From assembly GCF_921293095.1 (NCBI RefSeq), contig NC_060257.1:68828472-68892471 (forward strand): a stretch of DNA of 64,000 bases. The letters are read 5' to 3'. Source of the stretch: Ischnura elegans. Lineage: Eukaryota > Arthropoda > Insecta > Odonata > Coenagrionidae. Position numbers and translations under genes: made by a program. Of the stretch, positions 10,201 through 19,600 are shown in pieces; position 1 is the stretch's first letter; every line of letters begins with the position of its first letter. Under the pieces are notes generated by a model. The model was not told where the DNA came from, did no database searches, and saw only the letters and a program-made list of their open reading frames with translations.

Positions 10201-12973
10201 ATCACTTGCCTTTATGAGGGCTCTGTGCTACTGTTATTGAAGCATCACTGATGGATCGGGGGCATGATTACACGGATGATCATGAAATTATGATTTATTT
10301 ATTCATTGCCAAACCACCCAAAACAGCAGCAAATGCAGCGATATTTGGCCTTTAGATCAGGAATTTTTTAACATTTAACAATTAAATGTTCATGTATATC
10401 CATTCCTTGGTTAGGGGCAACCTACCGCTTTACCCTAAGGACTTTACCCTACCGCCACTGAGGGTGGCAATGATGACACTGTTGCCTCCTGCGCATTTAG
10501 TGCGTGGCATTACTCGTGGCATAATATACACCCATGTCTCGTATAGAGCAAGGGATGCGTTCCTTGGGGTCTTTGCGCTGTACGAATTTGCGTTATACGA
10601 GAGCGTTTTAACATTAAGAAGATAGGGATGCGTTCCTGGTAGCATAGGTCTTGGGTATTGAATTTCCTCTAAAACATATATATTCCCATAAATAGCCTTA
10701 GAAAACATTATTTATATAAATGTTTATAGTTTAAAACATCTTTAAAGATAGTATGCACGCATTTGAGGACTTTTATTCATGTTAAAAAAAATTCTTACGT
10801 GCTTTTGAAATTCCCTCCTGTTGTGCGGGTGGGCTAACATCTGCTATCTCAGGGGTTCGTAATGCACTGCCGGCAGTTGACGATTTTTCAAACCAGTCTA
10901 AAAACAACTATTGTGTCACCCAGGCCCTTTTGTCGCTCATCGAAATGACAGGCAAATGCTACTTTGAATGCCATTTCATAGCTAGCTGAGTTTATGAATG
11001 ATAAATCATTTTAATTTGAAGTCCTCCGAGTCATTAGCAGCTACGTGAAACAGTCTTTAAATGCCTTGAAACCTGGCCCAGGTTTTCCTTCCCTGAAAAT
11101 GAATGAACGAGAATGCATTCTTTTCCAAAAGAATATCGTCTCGTCAACACTAAAAACTAGTTGAGGGGGAAAGGAGCCACTTTCAATCACAGCTTGGAGT
11201 TCATCAGAAAATGTTGTGGTGACTGCGCTATCAACACTTGCAGATTCACCTGATATCGCCGCACTGAAAATACCTGCTTGCCGTTTAAATTCTGGAACCA
11301 ACCGGAGCTTTCACTAAATGTCTCGGAGCGATTACCACTCTCGTCTTTTTGTACTGATTCACTATGAACTTTCCGTATGTTTATACCGCTTGGTTGAAGT
11401 TGGTGCGGCTGAGGTCACTGATGTTTTAACTTCGTCTTTATTCAGAATAAGGCATCGTGCGTTTAAACTTCCGCGCAATATCGCTTTGACGTTCTCCATT
11501 TTCAAAGCAATTGACCCATATCAATTTCTCTTCTAGGTTTATGGTTTTTCTTGATAAATTCTTGATTTTTCTACCCGCATTCCTATTTTTTGCCATCGTT
11601 CTCTTGGTTTTTACTCTGCATGGCTCTATCGAAATCACCTTCTACTGCTGAACTGTATTCTTGAGACGCAGAGAGCCTACGACTGCGGGGAGGGAACGAA
11701 GCTATTGTGTTTGAGACTCTATAGCGGACCCTCTTATATGTTGACGCTATTCATGCGCAACTCGGCCACCGCTCTATTTCTCCCCCGTGAATACTGATGA
11801 CCTTGAAGGCTTTAGCGTAGACCCTCTACCTGGAAGTCAATCGCCCGATAACCTATGACGGCAAAAATTACGTCTCAACCAGTATTGCTTAAAAAAAACT
11901 CATTTCCACTAGCCCCACGCTTAATTAATGATCTAAATTAAATCCTTCTGTTAAGGAGACGAGATAAATTACTTCGGTAGGCCGGCTATCTGGACCCAAT
12001 GACGAGTAATACTTTTGGCCATTACACAGCAATGGATTTCGATTAATACATAAACAAAAAAGAAGATTTGAGGCAAGCAATAATATTAATATGCGTAAAA
12101 TGATAGAAATTTCATGTGCACTTAGCGGAAGTTCACGTTTTATCACGAGAGCGTTTAAGATATTTGATTAGGCTACACTGCGTTGCAATGTTTCCCCGAG
12201 GAACGAATTTGCGCTATATCGAAATTGCTCTAATCGAAATTGCGCTATACGAGACATGGGTGTACAAGGGAAATTATGTTACGATTACGGAAGTTTCCAG
12301 AAAATACCCTATTTGACACCATATAAGGTGCACCCTCATTTCAGTATGGCATGCACAAGAAAAAAATTTGCGCAAAGGTGCGGAACCTGAACAGCTTAAG
12401 TTAGTTCCCTTTAGATCATATATGATCGTATATATCAAAGCGGGATATCGAACAAGCCCGATTGTATTCTTCTTGCTCCCTACTCCTTTGATATTGTAGA
12501 AGCAAGCAAAACAATAGTGATATATAATGGAATAAAAAAACAATAATTAATGTCACATAATAGCAATGATCTTATTAATAACTGTGACAACTACCACATT
12601 CCTTGATTGAATAATACAAATATATTAATAAATGTAATGGAATCGGTAATAACATTAACCCATAGAGATGGACCTTCACATATCAGACAAAGGTTAATTT
12701 TTTTTAGCTTTTATTTTGGAAAAAAGTTGCATCTTATATGCTATCAAATATGGTATGTGAGAGTGGGCTACCCCAGAGTAGATGCATGTTGAATGCATGT
12801 TGGGATGGATAATGTTCACAGAATACACTTGGTTATTTTCCAGGCGGGCATCTGAATTTCTCATGCTCCGAGATACCACACTCATTCCAAATGTTCTCTG
12901 GTTCGAGTACACCAACAGTCGCCAGGAGTCCCGAGCCAGGGGGCGCAAGCTTGTATCCATGAAGTCCCAATGA
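1167..12973 (+). CDS. DOLPP1: Dolichyldiphosphatase 1, C-terminal three exons (gene partial, 5' end outside window)
   Basis: Joined exons 1167-1265, 6378-6506 and 12844-12973 give 118 residues plus a TGA stop. The enzyme is an ER multi-pass PAP2-family phosphatase that hydrolyses dolichyl diphosphate on the lumenal side so dolichyl phosphate can be reused in N-glycosylation. Seen: the PAP2 third motif [16 protein letters not shown] spans the first intron, followed by LTPLFP, and the last exon carries [18 protein letters not shown], a hallmark of the family C-terminus. The stretch [14 protein letters not shown] matches the family region just before that motif. Two hydrophobic segments are visible (around [14 protein letters not shown] and [15 protein letters not shown]). 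Both introns are phase 2 and have GT-AG ends. The family is about 240 residues, so the N-terminal half, with the first PAP2 motifs, should lie upstream of base 1. The introns (5.1 and 6.3 kb) are filled with transposons. Identification is secure; exon edges were read by eye. Confidence 0.93.
1639..1958. mobile_element. hAT-type MITE with 8-bp target duplication
   Basis: Element 1647-1950 (304 bp) has termini CAGGGGTGCAGCTAGG and, inverted, CAGTGGTGCAGCGAGG. It is flanked by gttcacat (1639-1646) and attcacat (1951-1958), an 8-bp duplication with one mismatch. It contains poly-G/poly-C tracts near both ends and no coding capacity. A second copy is at 38901-39210. The 8-bp duplication and CA...TG ends are the hAT signature; the family assignment is inference. 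Confidence 0.75.
1962..2779 (-). pseudogene. Mariner transposase remnant, interrupted by a MITE
   Basis: Minus-strand translation shows mariner landmarks in order: [18 protein letters not shown] (about 2715-2655), HNNARSRTA, the near-invariant [14 protein letters not shown] block (2280-2235) and the C-terminal [12 protein letters not shown] (about 2100-2065). The 3' terminus with an inverted-repeat-like end is near 1962. Only the C-terminal half is recognisable; the N-terminal DNA-binding part is missing, the frame has breaks, and a 191-bp MITE splits it at 2447-2637. The element is dead. The hAT MITE ends directly beside it. Confidence 0.85.
2445..2639. mobile_element. 191-bp TA-flanked MITE inside the mariner remnant
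   Basis: Element 2447-2637 has 26-bp imperfect terminal inverted repeats beginning CCGTATT and ending in AGTCCCCC, and TA on both sides (2445-2446, 2638-2639). The interior has a direct repeat of TGAATATATGTAGTCCCCC. Removing it and one TA joins the minus-strand mariner reading GDT to INA, the family sequence, so it is a clean insertion. Confidence 0.85.
3495..4930 (-). pseudogene. piggyBac transposase pseudogene
   Basis: The minus strand reads, in pieces, [20 protein letters not shown] followed by the MFFDNFF motif (around 4630-4600, holding a catalytic-type Asp), then [14 protein letters not shown] (around 4470), and [20 protein letters not shown] (around 4300-4240, the second conserved Asp region). 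The C-terminal part continues past the nested MITE at 3563-4167. Frame changes and stops break it several times, and the N-terminal third is not recognisable. Family assignment rests on the DNFF and MGGVDL blocks and on the TTAA duplication. Confidence 0.85.
3561..4169. mobile_element. 605-bp TA-flanked MITE inside the piggyBac transposase
   Basis: Element 3563-4167 has terminal inverted repeats: left CAATAGGACGGATCGGAAAA, right (inverted) CAGTAGGGCGGATCGGAAAA, both continuing into ATCGATTTTTTTC. TA flanks are at 3561-3562 and 4168-4169. The interior is non-coding. Removing it joins minus-strand GDC to KGYATEV in one frame, consistent with a Tc1/mariner-type insertion into an existing piggyBac copy. 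Confidence 0.8.
5876..6377. other. Remainder of DOLPP1 intron, no recognised feature
   Basis: AT-rich. A short minus-strand frame (5832-6023) abuts the piggyBac TTAA; it may be pre-insertion sequence, but I could not assign it to the mariner or any other family. The stretch ends in the polypyrimidine tract before 6378. Confidence 0.4.
6378..6506 (+). CDS. DOLPP1: DOLPP1 penultimate exon (PAP2 motif 3)
   Basis: 129 bp between acceptor ctttttag and donor TG|gtgagt. It encodes [14 protein letters not shown], the histidine-containing third phosphatase motif, then a transmembrane helix and [10 protein letters not shown]. It ends with two bases of the Trp codon that the last exon completes. Confidence 0.94.
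7480..8846. mobile_element. pogo/Tigger-like non-autonomous element
   Basis: Element 7482-8844 (1363 bp) is flanked by TA. Termini: CAGTAGACTCTCGTTAATAC and, inverted, CAGTAGACTCTCGCTATTAG. Subterminal DNA repeats short TTATTACGAA / TTTTTACGAA blocks on the left and ATTACGAAC on the right. The interior is moderately GC-rich and shows no transposase, so it is a deletion derivative. It lies in the second DOLPP1 intron. The TA duplication and CAGTAGACTCTCG ends fit pogo-type families. Confidence 0.75.
8950..9135 (+). repeat. tRNA-derived SINE copy 1
   Basis: An A-box-like block (AGATAAGTCCTCACC) and a B-box (GCGGATTCGAGTCCCGC) are followed by a shared body (GGACATGGGTGTGTGT, AAGGCCT, TTTCGGGGGTAATTGA) and an AATAAATAT tail. 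Sister copies are at 37731-37900 and 58111-58288. It is not an intact tRNA gene: there is no closed acceptor stem. Confidence 0.8.
9136..10526. other. DOLPP1 intron sequence, nothing recognised
   Basis: AT-rich, with short frames only (for example 9465-9662) lacking any family resemblance or splice context. Confidence 0.4.
10527..12264 (-). mobile_element. Tigger/pogo transposon remnant
   Basis: Element 10529-12262 (1734 bp) is flanked by TA (10527-10528, 12263-12264). Termini CACCCATGTCTCGTATAG match as inverted repeats at both ends, followed by shared TTTGCGCT/ACGAATTTGCG subterminal blocks. The minus strand encodes Tigger transposase fragments. It lies about 580 bp upstream of the last DOLPP1 exon. 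Confidence 0.82.
11030..11640 (-). pseudogene. Tigger (pogo) transposase fragments
   Basis: The 11438-11638 minus frame carries the N-terminal helix-turn-helix region ([37 protein letters not shown]), typical of CENP-B/pogo DNA-binding domains. The 11041-11301 minus frame carries the start of the DDE domain: [20 protein letters not shown] then PGFKAFKD. The part between is deleted or out of frame, and the rest of the DDE domain is absent. Confidence 0.85.
12844..12973 (+). CDS. DOLPP1: DOLPP1 terminal coding exon
   Basis: 130 bp after acceptor tattttccag. The first base completes Trp. It encodes [35 protein letters not shown] and ends in KSQ then TGA (12971-12973). The basic cytosolic tail is typical of the family. 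Reading frames on the opposite strand here are shadows. Confidence 0.95.
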
Positions 12974-13627
12974 CAGCTATTGGGAGGGGGCAGCGGGGGA
13001 GGAGGTGGGGGTTGCTCCGGCCTTGGTGGCTGCAGCAACCGTTCCCACCTCCACCGATCCCACCGCCACCACCCCCTCCACCAGCCGTCAGCCCAAAACC
13101 AGGTGTCTCCACGCTCCAATCCCCCTGGAATCATGGGCAGGCTCATGCGGCTGTGTATGCCCCACAAAGTGCGGTAGAGCCTCATCTCTACCGCAGAGGC
13201 GGCATGGTGGCCCTTTGTTTTTGACGAAGCCACTATGTGTGTTTTTTTTTGAGGTTGGGGGGGAAAATTTTGTTGATGGCAATGGCGTAGAAGGACAGTA
13301 CCAACTTGTTGCCCCCCCTCCCTGGTCAAATTACGTAATGATAATTGGGACTCATTTCACTCAGAAAGGAAGAGTTTTATAAACCATCCCTTTGGTAACT
13401 CAAGCTGAATTAGATACTAAAGAGGTGGTCTGATGTTTTGTGCGCATTGAAATATTGTAGCGAAAATGAATTTTTTTGGGTGTTGGAGTTTGAGGGATGT
13501 ATGGCAGTGATACAAAGGCAGCTTTTATGTGGTGTGTGTGCGTGTGTGAAGATGTTCTTTAGCTCTATTATATGTTGTCTTTTTAAATGGTCAAATGTGG
13601 TTTTGCATTGCTGCCACAGAAAATAAA
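12974..13627 (+). other. Probable DOLPP1 3'UTR with poly(A) signal
   Basis: No coding signal continues after the TGA. The first 300 bases are GC-rich, with runs of G then of CCACC/CCGCC that create long but unconvincing proline/glycine frames on both strands. The first AATAAA after the stop is at 13622-13627. Whether it is the site used, or a longer 3'UTR exists in the T-rich DNA beyond, cannot be told from sequence. Confidence 0.5.
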
Positions 13628-15364
13628 TTGCATGACTGATTATTCATACAAACAAGGGTTTAAAGTTCATGTATGGCTTTTAGTGATGCGTGCGATGGTT
13701 GATTCTAGGTATGGATTTCATGGCAGTAATATCTGGTTGGTATTTGTTGAGATGATAAAAATCTTAACTAATGCTACAGAGAAAATGCCTTTTTTCATTT
13801 TAATGAAAGGTATTTTCAAAAGTAATGCACAGCATTTGTGATTACATAGGTGAAAGCTATAAGCCATCCAAGTAGTAGCTTACTCCTGAAAAAATATGTG
13901 GATTGCTGCAGCGTTTATTCCAGTGATCATTGACTTGCTCCCCATTTTTATAAGGATTATTTTTTTTATCTTACGTGTAACTGAAAGTTATGGGCTATGA
14001 CAAGCCTGTTGTTAATACTCTTGGTCAGCCTTAAGATTTTGAAGCCCCCATTAGGACTTAATTGAATCCTCAAAGAGGTTGAGCAGAGATTGGCTTTATG
14101 AATTCAGGTGTATGTATTTAGATTTCTTTTACGTCTTTGCAGTGTGCAGTGTTTTTACTGCAGTGTTTTAATTTTTTTCTATATTTCACCATTCAGCAGT
14201 TCTCATTCGAGAAAGTAATAGTTGGCTAAGTTGGTCAAAAGTTCTATTTTTTTAGATGTACATATATGAGTTCTTATTGAAAGCGTGGCTGTGTGATTGA
14301 AATTTATTTAATTATTCCTCAGCAGTTTGAAGTGTTTTTTTTTAATATTTGATATTTATTTGTGTTCATGAGTATATAGTGTTATTAGGTCAGCAGTAAA
14401 GCCGGGTGAAGATTATCAGAAAATGAGTTAAATGATGTATATATTCTGTGCATGCTTTTCCATGCAGTTGATATAAGACTTATCAAAGGTAGAAGTTGGC
14501 ATAACACTTGATATACTCTCAGTGTATTTGTGTTGAAGGTGTATGTGCCAATCTATACCTTAACCCTACTAATCACGAATTACTCAAAGCACATTATAGC
14601 TTTGTGACTTACTCTTTAAAACAATGTTTCAAAGAATTCGGCTTGATTCCCTTGGCATCGTAAATCAATTAGAATTGTGAGGTTGTTAGTTACATTTGTG
14701 AATACTATTAGTTGCCAGTGTCTATATGGTGTTTGTTCTTTTGAGATGTAAGAGGCAATTTGAGAAAAATGATATTTTGCACTTTGTGATGTCTTAACTC
14801 ATCAACCTTGTGAAGCTTCGTTTTGCAATGGAAAAATTGAGAGATCATTTTGTTGGGATTGTTAGCTTTTATTTTTCTTTTTAATCTATCTCTTGTGGCT
14901 TTGTTCAGAACTGATGTTTTTATGAAATTGTATACTTATGAATATCAATTTTTAAATATTTGAAAACCCTTTCACAAGCTCTGCTTTGTTTTATTCTTAT
15001 TTCATGATAATGATCTTAGAAAAAATAGGATGGTTACTTGGATTCATTTAACATTTATATGGGGATTATTTTTTTCTGTACCTGTTTAAACCTACCTATT
15101 ATGTTTTCATAATTTTATCTTGGCTCTCATTGATAGTCATAGCTTCATTTCATCATGGTCTCAGGTTTTTTTTATTTGAGGGCTATATAGGAAACATATT
15201 TCGTTGTTTGCTGGTGTGTGTGTTCTTCATTTTTTATGATGCGTTGTAAGAGGGAAACACATTAAGGATCACAAACCAAGTAGGGTGTAAATTATTAAAA
15301 AAATAAATATGGCCGTGCCTCCTTTAGTGCTCAGTTTATTTATGTATATTTATGAAGCAATAGG

Positions 15365-15625
15365 GTAGGATGGGTCACAATCAAAAGACCCGCTCCTGAA
15401 ATCCGCGGCAACAAAAGGCCCGAGACAAATCCCCACAGCGACAAAGTGCCTGAGACAAAATCCCCGTGGTGGCAAAATGCCCGAGGCTAAATCCCGTGGT
15501 GATTTTGTCGAGGGGATTTTATGGCCGGGCCTTATGTCCTCGGGGGTTCCGTCGCGGGGCCTTATGTCCTCAGGGGGTTTTGTCGTTGGAGATTCTGCAC
15601 CAGGCCTAATGTCGGTAACCCAAGT
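15365..15625. repeat. Foldback-like element built of ~30-bp repeats in inverted arrays
   Basis: The left half has three direct units of about 30 bp, each with a form of GACAAAATCCCCGTGG plus GCCCGAG. The right half has at least two units, in opposite orientation, of about 32 bp (inverse: GAGGACATAAGGCCCCGCGA). Outer ends gggtcac and ggtaaccc are loosely inverted. The minus-strand frame across it is a by-product of the repeats. Confidence 0.6.
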
Positions 15626-16133
15626 ATGATCACATAATGAGGACAAAATGAGTCGGGTGTTGTTTGAAAATATATTTGTTAGCATCATAAAAACTCACAA
15701 GTGAATATACTTATACCCATTAGCTGTAGCTGAAAATTTCTGGTTCCTCCAAGTTACAGAAGTCGCAACAAAGGAATCAAAATTGGTGTCATCTGCTCTG
15801 ATTGTGTAGTGGGGGTGTTTCTTTTATGGTCATTGATGATATTGGCTTCAATAACAATTCAAATGAATGACACTTCAAATAACCCTTATTCAGTTGCTTA
15901 ATTTTTTTCTTTACCTTGGTTGAATTGTGGAGTCTAATGCTGCTCTCTCTTGGAAGTGTAGTTACTAACTTGAGGGTTGTTTATTATCCATCCAAGGGAT
16001 TGTTGGCACATTTAACTGAATAAAAGTTCACTGTTGAAATGAGGGAAGGGATGAGAAGGTGAGGAACTTTTATACATAATAAAGGCAATAAGAGTAATCA
16101 GGTTTTTCCGCCAACCATTTCTTCAATTCTCTT

Positions 16134-16455
16134 TTAACCATTATAGTGCCAAGGGCTGATCCATCGACCCGGGGGTACGTGTAAAGAGTGCCAAGGGCCG
16201 ATCTATCAGCCGGGTTTTTTTTACACTCATGCCTTATTTTTTGTGTTTCATGTAGCTTTGGTAACTATTTTTAGTATCTGTCATGCTTTAAAATACTCGT
16301 AAGTTTTGAGAGCAATTTAAAAAAATGTAGTTTCTGTAAATGCATATCAGGCTTTATGTAAATTTTTAAGCACAAACCTACAAATTTGCCAAAAACATTC
16401 GCCGGCAGCATTCTTCAGCATACTGGGCAAAATAGGCTGTCACTATAAGGGTTAA
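16134..16455. mobile_element. TTAA-flanked MITE (piggyBac type)
   Basis: Element 16138-16451 (314 bp) lies between TTAA copies at 16134-16137 and 16452-16455. Termini: CCATTATAGTGCCA and, inverted, CCCTTATAGTGACA. An internal near-duplicate GTGCCAAGGGCYGATC occurs twice near the left end. It is non-coding. Confidence 0.75.
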
Positions 16456-16555
16456 ATTCAAGAATTTTGGCTGTTGAAAGTTAGCTGGGATACGTGATGT
16501 TAAAGTTCCTTTGTGAAATGTTAGTGTATTCAAGTGTCAGGGTGTCCAGCAACCG

Positions 16556-16690
16556 ATAAAAATTAGTCTAAATTGGGATTTCGAAAACCAAATAATTTGT
16601 ATATTATGAATACACTAATGGTGGGTAACAAATCATAATCAATGCCGTTCGTTATCTTTGATGGAGGATACTACCCTATAATGCATGGAA
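16556..16690 (+). repeat. Truncated copy of the 38122-38793 element
   Basis: The sequence from about 16565 to 16684 aligns with 38690-38793: shared blocks AATAATTTGTATRTTATGAA, GGTGGGTAAC, AATCRYAATCAATG and ACTACCCTAT. Only the right part of the element is present. Confidence 0.75.
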
Positions 16691-19600
16691 TATTCATGAA
16701 TTTTTGCTCCTAGCGGGAATTTTAAAATCTTTTATTTCAAATTCATTTTGCATAAAATTTTGCCAGTTCAATGCCCATTTTCTGGCCTAAAATTAGTTTC
16801 ATGTTAATTTTAAGTGCAGTCGTTTAGTAGAATTTTTACAGCCGAATCGAAAAGTGGAGTGTCAGACAAGAAAACAGAATCGAAATTTCTAGTACTCTTG
16901 ACTCAAGTAAGATTCAAAAACACAAAGAATAGAATGCCTGGTGATGTCAACAGATACTTATGAGGTCGAAGTAGCGTCTTGGTTTGCATTGAATAAATTA
17001 AAATTTAAAAACAATTTGTACTAACTAACCTATTCCTTGTTCTTATAAAAATTTAAAAAAATGTTATTATTTAAAAGTATTGAACTAATTTTGGGTGTTA
17101 TAAATTTCTTATCTATCGCAGTAATTGTGTAATATTAATTTTTTTTAATTTCTCTGGAAAACCGAGAATAATGCATTAATTTTTCTGCTTTGATTGGGGG
17201 GACAGCCTGACTGTCGTTATCATAGATATGATTGGATGTTTTCACCAGAAGTTGTAATGCTGCTGATGTATTGAGTGACACTTTCCAATCCCTAAATCTT
17301 CAATTCCTTTCCAGCCAGGTAGCCCCTGGTCAACATTTGCCTATATGTCAAATTTGAAAACTTTTCCCCAGAAATTTCTTGGATGCAATTTTTTTTATAT
17401 TTGACAAACAGGAAAACATTGTCAGAGCTCTCAAATATTCTGAAATTTTTAAGATGATAGTTTCAATTTTAAAGGATTAATGCGTCGCCCAAAAAAAAAA
17501 AAAGAAAACAAATTACAGCTAGTTGAGAGGGAGGGATGGGTCTTCTTAAATACTGGACATCAAATCTTGAGGCTCTGTAATGTATCCTATCAAGTACACT
17601 TATCATCAGGCATTAAGTTGCAGCTGGCCTACTTGGGGAGAAAGGTGGGGTTTATATCAATTCATGTCTGGAATCCAAGCTTCTAGAATTGTTGATAAAT
17701 GCAAGGTGCAAAGTTGAGTCTCGTACTTCAATGTTATCGTGGGGACCAGCTTGACTCTCAGGACTCCTCTGAGGCAGCTCTTTGCTTGTATTGGCCTTCC
17801 CATCCCTCATTTTTTAGTCTGACTTATTCTGACCATATTATATCCTCTATATTGTTCTTGGTAATTAGGTGAACCCTATTTTCAACCCACATACTCTATT
17901 ATGTTGGTCCATTTATAAATGATTAAACTGGAGAAAGTTACGGAGACACTTTTATTCAGTAACATACCAAAAAATTATCCTAATCAAACGTACACTAAAG
18001 GAGACATGGCTTAACTATTTGAAGCAGATTTTTCTTGGCACATCATGAAATTTAAACCAGATTTTGCAGAACTGCTGATAAAGATGTCAGCATTGAACTA
18101 ATTATGTGTGTTTACATATTGTTGCCTTTTTGGAAATTTAAATGTGTGTTGATTATCTTAAAGAGCTTTTTGCCTGCTTTGGCTCTCCACCTTCATATTT
18201 ATTACAAAGATGCTCTCCTTGAGCTATTTGAAATGTATGGGAGAATAACTCTGATTAGATATTTAATCACTGTACTTGGGTGTTGATTTTGTTTTTATTT
18301 GTGCTTTCACCTTATTGAATTTTGTATTGAATGAGTATTGGTCAATTTTATCTTCACTCTTGTGTGCCTGTTTAGCAATCAATCAAAGATTTGGATTTTT
18401 GCTTCTTAGGTGTACAATTTCAAATTATATCTGTTGGCATAAAAATGAAAAAAGTTGAATGCCTCACTTAAGCTTGAACTGAAAATTTAATGTTTTGCCA
18501 TTATCCTGATGTGTCTTTCTGCTTTTACCAGCTTAATGACATCCGCAAGGAAAGTATAAACTCAATTTTCAATCCATAATTTTTTTAGTCGTATGGAAAC
18601 GGATTTTGCCTTAATAATTTATCTTTATCATGGCCTTCATATATATTTTATGAAAATAATGGTAATTAATTATCACGCAATATTATTGAATCTTGTTTTT
18701 GACTGGGGAGTGAATCAGTCACTCATAGTGAAATTTCATCTTCATTTCATGTAATTTTTCTGGCTCTCTGATTTATTTTCAAATTGTCTATGATTACGTT
18801 CCAGCTAAAACAATGTTCAATAACATCTATTTTTTTACTGTAAAAGTACTGTTTGTATGATTTTCTGTTACCAGTAAAATCCTCAGACCGATGGCCAAAT
18901 CTGTGAATTGTAATCATAATTGTTTGAGATTTTTTTTACATATTCTCACCGACACTGTCACTGCCTTGAATATACACACTTGTTTTTATCTTACCACGCC
19001 CTCATTTATTTTTGTTTGACATTTCATTAAACCACTAAGACTACTCACTGCATTACATTTTTAATCGAATTGTGTGCAAACTGACCCCTCATGTCGCAAA
19101 ATTATGCATGAATGCTTGTGTATTACTCAAGAGGAGATTCATCTTATTTCCCCTTTCTAATTGTGTACAACTGCAATCTATGGCGAGGTTAAATAATTGA
19201 ATTCTTCCTGTCGTTATGGAGCATATTTAAGATGCATACTTCTGAGTGATGGCAACTGAGCCGTAGAGTGTACTTAGCACTCTTTTACAGCGATTAGTTT
19301 TTCCTTTCTGGATGATATCTAATGCTCCTCTGTTTCCAATTTGAAATCAATGGCCTTACTTAATTAGGTTATGTTGGAATGAATTGGTTTAAAAAAATCA
19401 GAATTTTTGTTGGTTGGATTCTTTTCATGAGGTGAAGATTTTACTATCATAGTAGAATTTTTGACCAAAGTAATGACAATTTGATCTAATGGAGGCTACT
19501 GATGTAATTGCTATTCTTCCATGCCTTGAAAAAATGAGCCTTTGAGTTAACATGAATTCTCTTTTATATCTTTCATTCATCTCAATCAGCTGTGGTAATG

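Noticed and set aside
12694..13382. Long frames on both strands rich in Pro/Gly around the DOLPP1 stop
   Set aside because: They arise from CCACC/GGTGG low-complexity DNA in the last exon and 3'UTR; the exon frame fully explains coding here and the others have no family resemblance.
15400..15600. CRISPR-like array
   Set aside because: Units are adjacent and diverged, with no unique spacers, and the context is eukaryotic.
15350..15688. Minus-strand 112-residue frame
   Set aside because: It is a translation of the opposed repeat arrays (repeated PRDIRPG-like words), not a gene.
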